A stretch of 64,000 bases of DNA from Ganoderma boninense. Its lineage: Eukaryota > Basidiomycota > Agaricomycetes > Polyporales > Polyporaceae. This document shows positions 12,144-23,368 of this stretch, one piece after another. The position numbers and the translations under genes were made by a program. The notes beneath the pieces are model-generated. The model ran no database searches. It was given only the letters and a program-made list of their open reading frames with translations, and had not been told where the DNA came from. The stretch covers positions 620,001-684,000 of the forward strand of contig CM035307.1 in the NCBI GenBank assembly GCA_002900995.3, in the 5' to 3' direction. Within the stretch, counting starts at the first letter, position 1, and each line of letters begins with the position of its first letter.

Positions 12144-12149
12144 TATAAA
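12144..12149 (+). promoter_or_regulatory. TATA box of the AA9 gene
   Basis: TATAAA about 100 bases before the AA9 start codon, in the context GGGGTATAAAG. This is a usual distance for a highly inducible fungal secreted-enzyme gene. Confidence 0.6.
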
Positions 12150-12249
12150 GACCTGCGGGACAAGCTCCTCGGACTGCAAGCCCTCGAGCTACACCAACAG
12201 CAAGCAGCAACAGCACCTCCTCTCCTCACAGCAGCAAAAGGTTCCCGAG

Positions 12250-13681
12250 ATGTTCGCCTTCGCCAGCCTCGTCGCCCTCGCCTCCGCGGCGCTCCCCAAC
12301 GTCCTCGCTCACGGCGGTGTGCTCTCGTACGAGATCGAGGGCCAGATCTACCAGGGCTGGAAGGTGGGTACATCACCTTCTTTGCCCCACAATTCCATAC
12401 TTCCATACCCCCACCCCAGAGGATCGAGGTCGTGGAATTTCGATTGGAGGCTGATGCGTCTGTTTCTACTCTAGCCCTACAACTCCCCCGACGGCCAGAC
12501 CACCATCCAGCGCCCGTGGGCCACCTAGTGCGTGCTCGCGCATGTTTGTCACCGTGCTGAATATACATTGAAGCTCACATCGCCGTTTCGTTTTGATACA
12601 GCAACCCGATCACTGACCCGGTAGACCCGACTGTTGCCTGCAACGACGACGGCACTTCTGGCGCACTCCAGCTCACTGCGGACGCCAAGGCGGGCGACGC
12701 GATCACCGCATACTGGAACCAGCCCTGGCCGCACCCTTACGGCCCCATGGTACGTGTTGTGTTGGTGTTCTCCGAACCCGTTATCTAGCATCCGACAATT
12801 CGACTTGTGCAGACGACGTACCTCGCTCAATGCCCGGGCTCGACGTGCACTGGCGTCGATGCGTCGACGCTCTCGTGGTTCAAGATCGACGAGGCGGGGC
12901 TGCTCAGCGGGACGATCGGCGACGGGTACTGGGGCGCGGGCAAGATGATCGACCAGAACAACTCGTGGACGACGACGATCCCGGCCACGGTGCCCTCGGG
13001 CAACTACCTCATCCGCTTCGAGACGATCGCGCTCCACTCGCTCCCCGCGCAGATCTACCCCGAGTGCGCGCAGATCAACCTCACCGGGGGCGGATCGCGC
13101 CAGCCGACCACGGACGAGCTCGTCAAGTTCCCTGGCGCGTACTCGTCGACTGATCCCGGCCGTGAGTAGCATTGCACTAGTGATCTTCGCCCCTCTCCCC
13201 CCGTGCGCTGGGGGTATAAAGTGCTCAGGGTGCTGACGGCCAATACACACAGTGACTGTTGACCTCTACTCGAACGCGGCCCAGACTGACTCCACCTACA
13301 TCATCCCTGGTCCCCCTCTGTACGGCAGCGGCAGCGGCTCGGCGGCCCCTTCCCCCACTGTGCGTCCTCTTTGCTTTGTGCTATCGCTGGTAGCGAACGG
13401 CAGCTAACTTGTTCCTTCTGTCGTCGACGTGGCACAGAGCGCCCCCTCGACCCCGTCGTCCACGACCGCCCCGGCGACCACCACCACCGCGGCTGCAGGC
13501 ACCGTCGCGCAATACGGCCAGTGCGGCGGGTCCGGCTACACCGGGCCCACCGGGTGTGTTGCCCCGTACACTTGCACGGCCCTCAACGGTGCGCCGTTTT
13601 CCTGCTCCCGTTCTCTATACTCTGCGCTGACGAGGGCATCTGACGTCCGTTGTAAAAGACTACTACTCCCAATGCTTGTGA
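12250..13681 (+). CDS. AA9 lytic polysaccharide monooxygenase with CBM1
   Basis: Seven exons: 12250-12363, 12475-12527, 12602-12749, 12813-13161, 13253-13359, 13438-13588 and 13659-13681. They give 314 residues without interruption. A signal peptide (about 1-20, ending NVLA) leaves His21 as the mature N-terminus (HGGV). His100 (WPHPYGPM) completes the copper histidine brace, and Tyr187 (QIYPECAQI) is the likely axial ligand. Thr/Ser/Pro-rich linker 250-278; residues 280-314 are a fungal-type CBM1 (QYGQCGGSGYTGPTGC...YSQCL). The family oxidatively cleaves cellulose or related glucans outside the cell, supporting cellulases. The start is fixed by the signal peptide. Regioselectivity cannot be read from the sequence. 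Confidence 0.96.
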
Positions 13682-15175
13682 TCTCCCCGCACGGCTCCCA
13701 TTACCACGACTATCACTACCCTATCCTCCTCATCATCATCAACACCACCTTCACCATCATTATCACCCGCACGCTCATGTGAGTGGCGGTCGGGACAAGG
13801 GGCTGCGCGACTGGTCGCGGTACGACGACCGGGCGAAGACGCTTGGAGGGAGTATGGCGGTCAGCGTGTTGTTCTGGGTCCTGCATTCTCGTAGATTCCA
13901 TTCGGGCGGTATGCACGTCAGTTAGGAATTTCTTATGTGTTGCTCTTGCTTTCTTCCTTACCTTTGGTTCCACTCGCCCGAGTCAAGTTGATGACAGCAG
14001 ACCACTGTCATCCTGATTGCGCATGAAGGCGAAGGCTTACAAAGCACCGACAAATGCTCGACCTGCGATTCGTGCCACCGCGCACACAGACTCAATTGGT
14101 CGGGAAAAGTTGGTACTATTTCGGCTTGCCATTGATTCTCGCTCGCGGCGGAGAAATCGTCGTCGGGATTTGGCGGCTCGTAGAGTCGATCCTCTGATCG
14201 GCGCATGGTGGATTAGCAAGCTGACAATGGGGCAATGGCACGGCGCCTTATATCTTCAAGCAGTGGCATTGGGACATCGGGGAGTGAAGCCATCATCGGC
14301 CGCCAGGAGCTCTGGGAGCACACGCACGTCTGCAGCTTGCAAGTAATAGTATTGGTAGGTTGTCAGTTCCACTGTATAACCCGCGCGATAGACCTATGCA
14401 TAAGAAGAACTTGAATATTCAGAATCATTTACGTCATGTGTCTCTCGACTGAAACTTAAATTTCCAGAAACCACCGCTTTGAACAAGTCAACGAATAACG
14501 ATGCGACGAGCGGCCACCATACGGGGGTCCTGTGATCTGGATGCTTCGCACTGGCGCGCCATCATACATGAAATTCATTCCGACTTCCCCACGGCCTTTT
14601 CGCGTCCAACATGTTTCTTTCCCCTTCAGACGGCATGATATTTCCACCTCATCGGATTTAACTAGCTGCTGAACACGGACAAGAATGAGGCTGTCCATGG
14701 TCGTTTTCTCCATTGAGTCTCAGAATATCAGAGTTACGCTTGAAGACAGCGCTCGTGGACCAGTTCCACAGAACGGGAGCCTCGGAGGTGTGCGAGCCGG
14801 GCTTAAGTTCACGAGACAATAGAACTCTCGGCTGCGGCCTCCATATAAACAGACCAATAACGGCTGAGCTCCACGTAGCTCTTGCCCCCCAACGAACCTC
14901 TCCCAAGTCATTCACCCAAGCCGATTTTCAGCGAGTTGGCAACACCTTCCTCTCATCCCTAACCCTTGTCATGGGTCGCACAACAGTTGGAGAATGGGCA
15001 GCGCACAAGAGCGTGAACCCGTTCACCTGGCTTTGGTTCGTCGTTCCGGTCAACATGGCTCTTCTTTGTGGTGGACAACCCCTTGTCGTGGATCCTTGGA
15101 TTCCGCGGGTCCGTGAACCAGTTCGATGACATCGAAGGTGAGCTTCCTCCTCCAAGGATGTCGATATGACTGGAG
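13682..15175. other. Stretch without a supportable gene
   Basis: Starts with the AA9 3' flank, including a CAT/CAC-rich run (about 13720-13755). 14710-15175 must hold the 5' part of the intradiol dioxygenase gene if that gene is complete, but I could not assemble a convincing N-terminal domain there. Confidence 0.45.
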
Positions 15176-15978
15176 GACCAACCTGCCACTGCACACTTGG
15201 AAGGGCCTTTCTTCATCCAAGGCGCGCCGATGCGCCAGGTCGACGAAGGTCAGGCTGTGTTGGCAGGCACAGAGCTCCTAAACAGTGAGTTGTTCAGTTC
15301 ATCGCACCACACCAAGAACCACCACTTAGCCATGCGCGCGCACGGCAGAGGACGACCCCTACCTCGTCCTCTTGGAGGTCAAAGACACCAAGGGCGAGCC
15401 CGTCAAGAACGCGGTGGTCGACGCCTGGCACGCGAACGGCACGGGCGGGTACTACTTCTTCAGCTGGACGCTCCGCGGCAAGATGACGACGGACGCACAC
15501 GGCCGCCTCGAGCTCTTGACCGTCCGTCCTGGCGGGTACGCCGGCCGTGCGTCGCACATCCACATCCGGATCTACCCCGCCGAGAGCAGGAGGCACAGGC
15601 AGATGACGAGCCAGATGTACATGTGCGACGGCAACGACCCCGTGCACATGAGCTCCGACATGTACGTGCCCAGTTCCCAGTTCCCAGCGCCCAGTTGGAT
15701 GCGACGACTCGGAGACGGTGTCGACTGATGGATATTGCTTGCGTATGCGATGCAGCGCGAACAAGTGGCGGCGCCGCCCCGACGGCAATATGGTGACCTG
15801 CTGGGCGACGGGTGCCCCGGAGGACGGAAAGGCGTACCACGGTTTGCCGAAGCTGCCCGAGGAGGATGTCGACATGGCGGATGCCATCAACCGCTGGAAT
15901 GCGAAGCTGCAGGAGCAGGGGGTGACGAAGAAGATCATGAGCGTCGGTCGGCATCAGGTCAAGATAACGGCCTACTGA
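15176..15978 (+). CDS. Intradiol ring-cleavage dioxygenase, 5' end unresolved
   Basis: Readable exons are about 15176-15284, 15349-15661 and 15756-15978. The first gives LEGPFFIQGAPMRQVDEGQA, the usual entry into the catalytic domain. Then come VVDAWHANGTGGYYFFSW, LRGKMTTDAHGRLELLTVRP and GGYAGRASHIHIRIY. The Tyr of GGYY, the Tyr of PGGYAG and the two His of SHIHI match the Fe(III) ligands of catechol/protocatechuate-type dioxygenases. These cleave aromatic diols between the hydroxyls, a step in lignin- and phenol-derived catabolism. The C-terminus ends NAKLQEQGVTKKIMSVGRHQ and on to stop. I cannot place the start: the helical N-terminal domain upstream is not clear, so the gene may be truncated or have short unrecognised exons. 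A decayed paralogue follows downstream. Confidence 0.82.
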
Positions 15979-16789
15979 AGAAATACTGGCCTATGTGCTG
16001 CGCCCCTTTGATCACGTTGCAGTGCCTCTGCCGTGGCGAATGTTTGGTTCAAAGTCTGGCGTTCAAAGTTTGGCGGGTTGAGCAGTTGAACGAGGTCGTG
16101 GACGAAGCCCGGTTTGAAACTGCAGTATATGATCTGTTTAAGGCGTTGTGTCTTGGATTGTAATTGTAGTCATAGCTTGAAACACAATAACGTGGAAGGG
16201 ACGAAATTAGTTGGAAAGTCGTAAACAACTCGTCCCGGTTTACTCGCCTGATCGTCGGCCGCTCACGTCACTTTCAACTGCGCCACTTGAGTTCTGCGAT
16301 CCACTCGGACTCGCAGCTCCATCTGACCAAGGAGGACGAACATTGGTGAGCGTAACAGCAAGTGGCCCAGAGGGCAGGTGCCATCAAACGTCATTGGGAT
16401 GGAATCAACCGCAGACGCAATTCAGATTGTGGGAGTGCAGTCGGACCCATGCTTGCAGTCTCCCACTGGCAACGCAGACCGCGATGCACGAGCTTGAAAG
16501 GCTGCACTCTCGCCGAACTCTCGAACAATCGCGCCCCAGCCTTGTGTGACCGAATGCTTGACAACGTTCCCGTTCTTCTCTGCGCATGAATTGCACGGAC
16601 ACATCCCCTCTCCCCACATTCTCGCGGACTGGGCGCTGGAAGGCTACTCAGCTACGTCCTGTCGGCGTGGATCGACCTATTGCATGGCAATCCGATAGCG
16701 TGGAGGGCCGACCTGCGAGGGGAGAACGAACGCCCTCGGAGACATGGAAGGCGTGGTCCGAAACGCACAGCTCCGATGTTGCTCACCGG

Positions 16790-17280
16790 CGCGCCCTCGC
16801 GCCCAGTCGCAGACGGCCGAGCCGAGCTGGCGCCCCCTGACATCCTCAACCGTAAGCCGCCCCCCCCCTCTTGTGTTTGTTCCCATTGAAACACTCACCT
16901 CATACCACCCGAGCATGCCCTTCAAGTTCCTATCCGTCGTCACCATCACAGACACCCGCGGTGACCCTTCGACATGTGGCGAACCAACTTCGCCAGGTCG
17001 CACTATTTCACCTTCTGGAAGCTCCGCGGCAAGGTCGCCCCCGACGCGCACGCCCACATGTGGATCGAGCCCCCCACGAAGCCTAGGGGCGACCCGCACG
17101 TCGCAGGCGTAACGTCCTGCGCGGAGACGACCTGGGCCGGGCGGGACGTGCTTGTCCGGAGTCCTACGCGCCTTCGGAAGAGGACAGGGGGGAGCCCTGC
17201 GAGCCATCTCGCCTGCGGAAAAATCGGACCTGCGCGAGGCCGTGAGTCGGTGGGACGCGAAGCTCGACGAGGCACCGTGA
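16790..17280 (+). pseudogene. Decayed tandem copy of intradiol dioxygenase
   Basis: Fragments run in the same order as in the gene 1 kb upstream: GAPSRPVADGRAELAPPDIL (upstream GAPMRQVDEGQAVLAGTELL), then FKFLSVVTITDTRGD, then SHYFTFWKLRGKVAPDAHAH, and finally SDLREAVSRWDAKLDEAP before a stop (upstream DAINRWNAKLQEQG). The HxH ligand region is unrecognisable and the pieces lie in different frames. This is a tandem duplicate that has lost function. Confidence 0.7.
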
Positions 17281-18270
17281 CGGTGTCTCAAAGGCTACCC
17301 TCAGTGTGGTAGCAGGAAGGCACGAGGCCAGGTAGAGCTGCCTTCTGACCGGAAGAATGAGCACTTAATTTTAATTGTTGCTGTACACGATCCACCGTCC
17401 GATTTGGAGGGGGCGTAGCGTGCATATAGGAGGTTTGACGAGACAAGGCTCCTCAGGACACCTAGCTTCGGCTGCAAAAGGTTGAGCCTGCTCTAATCAT
17501 GTCCATGCTCCTGCGGGCAGTTTTCGTGGACAAACATTAGCCTCGGGCGCAGACAATAGACGGCGGCACTAATCTGAAATCAACGCACCTGCAATGAACC
17601 ACCACGTCCAGGTGCAGGCCCGGCGCGCTGGCTTTGCACAAGACAAGACCGCGCCGCCGATCGCGATATACGCGGATCCTTTTTGCCACCGAGTACTAAG
17701 TAATACTACTTAAGCATGTCGGGAGAGCATCGCGATGCCCTCGGGCCAAGGCACGGCTCTAGAAACCGCGCGGCGCACGGATCCAAAACAGAAAACAAAA
17801 AAAGAAAACACGGAGACTGATCATTGCAGTGGCGGGCGGCGCTAGATATGTAGAACCACTCCGGCAGAACCGCCGTGACCTGGTGCTTCAGAACAAGACC
17901 ACGAAATATGACGCCATCCGTGCCTGCGGTCCAATCTCCCCGCAGGAGATTCAGTAGATAAAGCGTGCGCGGGGTCTCCCGAGGTATGTTGCGGGAAAGG
18001 CTAAGTACCGGGCTCTCTTCATACTTCAGCGTGATCGATGTGCCTGTAAGTAAGAACAAAAAAGGGCCCGGGACTTGCTTCCGCGTTTTCTGCCGTGTGG
18101 ACTCTGGAGGAGCTGGGCGCTGTAACCATGCGTTCAAACTTTGCAACTCCGAGGAATGGAGAGAAAAACGACCGAGAGAAAGTAATCCCGACTTACTTAC
18201 TGCAAAGCCATGCCGTGCGTTCGCATCCCTTATCTTCCATCACCTCCGCAGCGGCGTGTGTGTGCACAAA
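17281..18270. other. Stretch without a supportable gene
   Basis: 3' flanks of the convergent dioxygenase relic and RRP43. A 146-codon minus-strand frame (17706-18146) has no recognisable motif. Nothing else is seen. Confidence 0.5.
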
Positions 18271-19647
18271 TCACGATTCACGAAGTCCGTACACGACTTT
18301 CCGCGTCTTCGCCCAGCACCCCCGCGCCGCGTCGATGCACGTCGTCAACGCGTCTCCATTTCCGCCCTCGCCCACAACCCCCAGCCCGAGCTGCATCACC
18401 GACACGAGGCCGCCCTCGTCGTCAATGACGACCGATACGGATGTGTCGAGCAGCGGCTCCTCGAACGACGTCGGGTCTGCTAACACGTGCGTCCTGGTGA
18501 GGGCAGGAACGGACGAGATTCCGGTCGTCACGGTCAGCAACGCGCGGTCTCAATAAAGAGAAAAAGCCGACGAAGCGCACAGTACATACCCGTCGAAGAT
18601 CCCGAACGAGAACGAGGTTGGAAGACGGCCGAGCGCGAGGGGCTCCCTGATCTTGCGGGAGCAGATCGTCCGCTGGCGGTCCTCGTCGAACCGTGCCTTC
18701 GGGAGCCGGGCTGTGCGTGTGCGCGTTCGGAATCAGATCCAGTTGGGTGCACGCGGGTTCGCGTCGATGCGGTCGAAAACAGAACACAGATGTGGGTGTG
18801 AGGCGGCGTGATGCAGCACGGGAAAAGAGGGGAGAGAAGGGAGAGAAGGGGGACACGCACTGTTCTTGAGCGCGGCGACCATCGCGAGGAGCGTGGCGTC
18901 AAATGCGTTCCCGTCGTAGTTGATGCATGTCGCGTCCACGTAGAGCACCCACGCGGCCTTGCCGGGTCCTATACACAGCGATGCGGGCGACACCACGCCT
19001 GATCTGCACAGCTGGGGAAGTCGGCGGCGGAGATGGCAGGAGAGAAGGGCGGCGGTGCTCACGAGATGAGGGCGTCGTTCAGCCTGTCCGAGAGCACCTG
19101 CGCCTCATCTGTCGGAGGACCGGGCTTGAACTTCGGAGAACAGATCGCGGGGAGGTCGAGGTTGGGCACTGTCCAGGCGTGGTGGTTGCTCGAAAGCGCA
19201 TACAGCCCAAAGACGAACGCGACGACACACCTAGGAAGCCTTCTTTCGGCTTGTCCAGCTCTGGCTCTGCGATTTCCGCCTTCACGCCGCACACGACCGT
19301 CGTCGACCCCAGCCTGACGAGCGCAGAGCCGTCCGCGGTCGATATCGAGCCTTGGGGTGAGGAGTCAACAGCAACGCCCAAATCTCTCCTGCTATATGCG
19401 CGGCTGCCGCTCCCTGCGCACCGCAAATCCGCAAATCCGTCAAATCCGCAAATCGAGAGCACGAACCTACATTCAGCGAGACGTCCCTCCACTCGTCGAA
19501 CTCGCGTCCGTCCGGCCTCACGTCCTCCGCCAGGAACCGCTCCAGGTAAGTTTTTGGGTGCATCCGTTGGAAGGTGAGCGCCTTCAACGCGTCTGCCTCG
19601 CCCGCGCCCGCAGGGCCACCTGTCAATGAAGCTGCTACAGCGGCCAT
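18271..19647 (-). CDS. RRP43: Exosome subunit RRP43 (EXOSC8-type)
   Basis: Six exons on the minus strand: 19647-19467, 19350-19231, 19168-19063, 19003-18861, 18710-18590 and 18493-18271. They join in frame to 297 residues. Hallmarks of the RNase PH-like exosome ring are present in order: YLERFLAEDVRPDGREFDEW, SISTADGSALVRLGSTTVVC, AEIAEPELDKPKEGFL, ICSPKFKPGPPTDEAQVLSD, YVDATCINYDGNAFDATLLA and THVLADPTSFEEPLL. The subunit belongs to the non-catalytic hexameric ring of the 3'-5' RNA exosome in nucleus and cytoplasm. Length fits the family. No frameshift is seen. RRP43 is preferred over RRP42/RRP45 from the N-terminal style; that choice is less certain than the family. Confidence 0.92.
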
Positions 19648-20521
19648 ATCCAGGTACGAGTGAATTGATTTTTGAGGAGGTGTGCCGAGTGCGAAGGGGA
19701 ACGAGGACGAGCAGGCTTAAGAGTGCCTCGCGCCGTAAGGAATGGCAGGCATGCCGCGGCGCGCCGGGCTCGGCACGCGAGAAGCCGGCTCTGCCGCATA
19801 AGTAAGGCAGGCGGCGAATCAGACGCGGGATACTTAAGGATAAGTAATGGCCAGCGCATAAGTAAGTACGGTACTTAATAGGAATAGGTGAAGTAAGTAA
19901 GTACTGCACGACTAAGAAGGACTTACGCGAAGCCGTGAGGCTCCCATGTCGAAGTCGGGCGCGCCACGCGAGCGAGCGGACGCGGGACGCGGGGCGCGGG
20001 GACGGGCGATATTGCATGAGATTGGGGGGGCGAGATAAATTGCATCGGACTGCCCGACGCGAGATGGGGATCCCTGGATCCTCTGTGGACCTCCGTATTC
20101 CTGCAATCTATCCTATCCCAGTTGTGGGTCCACCGCCGTTCCGCACCCTCGGGCTCTGAATCCCTTCCTGCCCCCCGCACGCCCTCCTCAGCCCTCGTCC
20201 CTGGCGCGCGAGCGACGGCGGGCACGCCCCTCCCCGCAGCCGCTGAGTATTTGTATTCAATATTCAATGGCGGCCCCGACGGCCTGGCCGTGAGTCGTGT
20301 GGGGTTAGGACACGGCAGGGGGGAGCGGCGAGAGCACGCATGCACAAGCGTCAGTCAACTAGTCGTGTTTTGCTCTTCTGCCCCGCCCATTAACTCGTAC
20401 ATGTAAGCCGATTCTCTCTGCTCAGCTCTTCCGCAGCGGCACGGACGACCACGTCCGGCCGTGCTCTTTCTTCTTCTTCCCGTTCCAACCAACCAACCGC
20501 CACCCCTTCCGGCCCGCCCTC
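19648..20521. other. RRP43 5' flank with TAAGTA cluster
   Basis: No gene. Between about 19797 and 19915 the motif TAAGTA/TACTTA recurs many times on both strands (for example ATAAGTAAG, GATAAGTAATG, GAAGTAAGTAAGTACTG). It lies 150-270 bases upstream of the RRP43 start. The remainder is the 3' flank of HOM2. Confidence 0.6.
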
Positions 20522-21773
20522 CTACGCCGAGACGATGCCCTTGAGCACCGCATACTCCGCGTTGATAATACTGCTCGTCGCAGCGCCGATCGCGACGTTG
20601 TTCGCGAGCACGACGAACTTGACGTCGAGCACCCTGCACTGGCGCACGCGCCCCACGCAGACCCCCGCGCCGCCCTGGTAGTCGCGGTCGAGCCGCGGCT
20701 GCGGCCGGTCCGCCTCCTCGTGCACGAACACCGTGTGCCGCGGCGCGCTCGGGCACCCGATCGAGTACGCCTCGCTCGTGTACGCCTGCAGCGCCTCGCG
20801 CACCTGCTGCGGGCTCGGCGGCGGGCGCCGCGCGAACCGCACGCTCACGCACTCGGTGTGGCCCTCGACGACCGGCACGCGCGTGCACGACGCGGACACG
20901 CGCAGCGGCTGCGCGGCGTGCATGTCGAACGCGAGCACGTCCCCGCCCCCGTCCTTGCCGTCGTCGGCGTCGTGGGGCGGCGCGAGCCCGCCGAGGATCT
21001 TGAGCGTCTCCCACTCGATCTTCTCCTCCTCGCCGGGGATGTACGGCACGACGTTGTCGACGATGTCGAGCGAGGGCACGCCCGGGTAGCCCGCGCCCGA
21101 GATCGCCTGCATGGTGGTGATCATGCACGACTCGATCGGCCCGAAGGCGCGCTCGAGCGCGGCGAGCGGGACGACGACGGCCGTCGTCGAGCAGTTGGCG
21201 TTCGTCACGATGAAGCCCTTGCGGAGCGGCGGGGCGTGCAGGCGCTGCTGCTGCGGGATGATCGAGAAGTGGGCGGTGTTCACGAGCGGGACGATGAGCG
21301 GGACGTGCGGATCGCGGCGGTAGTTCTTCGCGTTCGAGAACACGGCGAGGTCTGCGACGCGGAAGGCGTGCTCTTGATCGGGCGCAGTCACACAAGTACA
21401 CGGAGCACACAAGTACACGGAGAGAGGGTGGGGTGTGAGGCCGCGGCGAGAGGGTGAGGGGATCCGAGGAGGACGCACCTATATCGCCCGCGACATCTGC
21501 GTCCAAGCCCGAGAAGACGATCACGCAGTCCTTGAAGTGCGCCGGGGCGCACTCGTGGACGACCATCTCGCGCACGACGGCCGGGATAGGCCTCGTCTGC
21601 TTCCAGTTGACGGCCTTGGAGTAGGGCTTCCCCGCTGATCGACTAGATGCCCCGAGCGCATGGATCACGAAGAAGGGATGCTCAGCGAGGAGGGAGATGA
21701 AGCGTTGGCCGACGGTGCCTGTCGCACCCAGGACACCGATCTTGTACTGCTTCTGGTGGACCTGGTTCATCAT
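20522..21773 (-). CDS. HOM2: Aspartate-semialdehyde dehydrogenase
   Basis: Two exons, 21773-21479 and 21372-20522, giving 381 residues. It reduces beta-aspartyl phosphate to aspartate semialdehyde with NADPH, the branch to threonine, methionine and lysine/homoserine. Visible are the dinucleotide loop GVLGATGTVGQRF (about 13-25), the catalytic Cys159 in TNANCSTTAVV and the substrate/base region VPVVEGHTECV with His270. The C-terminus is AAATSSIINAEYAVLKGIVSA-like and matches the fungal enzyme. The start at 21773 (two tandem Met codons) begins just before KIGVLGATG, as expected. It is divergent from EMC6 with a 251-bp shared promoter holding a Gcn4-type site. The frame is intact. Confidence 0.97.
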
Positions 21774-21945
21774 GAGGGGTGCGTCGAGGAGAGGGCTCGC
21801 TGAGAGAGACGGCGAGAAAGCCAGATGGACCGAAGACGACGACCTTGACCTGCCGAGTCTCAGCGGCGAAAGCGGCGCAAAGCAAGGCGCTTTTTCCGCG
21901 GCACGCGATCCGCAAATCATCTGCCGTGACCGTGACGTGCTCCGG

Positions 21946-21952
21946 TGAGTCA
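21946..21952. promoter_or_regulatory. Gcn4/AP-1-type site TGAGTCA
   Basis: A perfect TGAGTCA lies in the HOM2/EMC6 intergenic region, 173 bases upstream of the HOM2 start. TGASTCA is the binding site of the bZIP regulator of amino-acid biosynthesis (Gcn4/CPC1), and HOM2 is a classic target in yeast. Two TGACGT-like boxes flank it (21933-21939, 21956-21962). Confidence 0.6.
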
Positions 21953-22024
21953 CACTGACGTTCCCCGTCACGTTATACGCGCGCTGGCCACCGCTTCGAC
22001 CGCGACGTCCACCAGCCCGAATCC

Positions 22025-22524
22025 ATGTCGGCGACTGCAGCCTCCCCCGAGGCGGCTGCCCAGCTCCTCTTCCCCCCGAACGTGCAATTCAACAACTCTC
22101 GGCTCTACACTGTAAAGTTCCTCTCGTCCTGCTTCGCCGGCGCGGTCGCGGGCGTTCTAGGCTTGGAGAACACGCTCGGCTTCGCACTCTTCGTCTTCTC
22201 GACCCTCCTGACGAGCTCGTGTCTGTACGTCAAGTGCAAGGGCAAGCCGGCCAAGTTCGTCCCCGGAGGCTGGTGGGAGCTCGTGAACCCCGGGCAGGAG
22301 AACATGTTCTCGTTCGTCCTGGTCTGGACGCTCTTCTACGGTACGCACCCCTCCGCGCTCCCCCCTCCCTCCCTCTCCTTCTGTTCTATTCTATTCGCGA
22401 CGGATGCAAACGAGAACTTGTTGGCATCGGTCTGGACGCAGGCATCGTGCACGGTACGTCCGCAGGGCGTGATGGGAGCATCAGGCGGCGATCAATGAAA
22501 CGTTTGTTCGCAGTGTACGACTGA
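22025..22524 (+). CDS. EMC6: ER membrane protein complex subunit 6
   Basis: Exons 22025-22340, 22442-22453 (only 12 bases) and 22514-22524 give 112 residues. The protein ends NPGQENMFSFVLVWTLFYGI followed by VHVYD, the very conserved EMC6 C-terminus, and that ending is only obtained with the 12-base exon. Two to three hydrophobic segments are visible, including CFAGAVAGVLGL and FALFVFSTLLTSSCLYV. EMC6 is part of the core of the ER insertase that inserts transmembrane segments. Shared promoter with HOM2. The start Met at 22025 precedes a Ser/Thr/Ala-rich cytosolic N-terminus of normal length. Confidence 0.95.
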
Positions 22525-23368
22525 ATCGGGGCCTGAGGCCTGCGGCCTGCGGCCCAGACGGACCAACAGGCGGTGTGCGTGGGTTTGGCCTTCTTTCGGG
22601 GTTCGATCGTAGCTGCCCACCCTGGCACCTGGCGACCGCGGCAAGGGAAGAAATCCAAGAACACCGGCGAGCGCGCGAGCATATGGACGCGGAGGGGACG
22701 CTGGGGGGATGACGCGCATGGCGACGGAAGGAAGGTTCGAAGGAGATGGGGCACGGAGCACACGGGCACCTACTGTATGGGCATCGGGTTGCAGGGCGAT
22801 CTGGATTCTGGAGGAGGATGGAGGATACGGTTATGCGTAATGACGAGCAAGATCAGATCTGGTGTTTGGGTGTCAGTCTCGGGCGTGTTGGAGATAGCTG
22901 GCACAGTCGCCATGGAGGCTGGGAAGATGTTGCGTGGGCTGATTGTCTCCGTCCCTTGCTCCGCCATCAGGAGAAGATTGCGTGCAAGGAGCGGAGGAGG
23001 AACTGGGCGCGGGGGATGAGGCCCTGTCCGTGGAGGGCGGAAAAGGGTGGGAGGAGGGACGGAGCGGAGGGCCGATACGGTTTGGCGAATAGGGAGTGCG
23101 GGGGGCCTGGATATGGCAAGGTCCGAGGGGGTTGTGTTGTGTGGAGGGGAGGGCCCGGCAAGGGGGATGGGCGAGTGGTTCCGATCGATTATGGATCCGG
23201 CGCGTGGGGGACCTCGTGGGGAGCACGTGGGAGGCCCGTGGCTGTGGGCGGCGTGGTGGAAGAGATCGTCCTCCGAGTGCAAGCCCGGCAGACGCGCTCT
23301 CCGTCCCATCCATACAATCATCGCCATGCACAGACCCCCGTCCCGCCCCGTCTTATCCTCCTCCTCAC
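22525..23368. other. Intergenic, EMC6 to DUF6593 gene
   Basis: Overlapping open frames on both strands (148-299 codons) are in keeping with GC-rich noncoding DNA. No domain or repeat is recognised. Confidence 0.5.

Noticed and set aside
14710..15129. 138-codon frame as the N-terminus of the intradiol dioxygenase
   Set aside because: Its frame does not join the catalytic exons through a plausible splice, and the family's N-terminal helices are not visible.
17706..18146. 146-codon minus-strand frame downstream of the dioxygenase relic
   Set aside because: No motif. Start and end do not fit neighbouring splice or promoter signals.
20720..21457. 245-codon plus-strand frame opposite HOM2
   Set aside because: Antisense shadow of the HOM2 exon, rich in Arg/Glu as expected.
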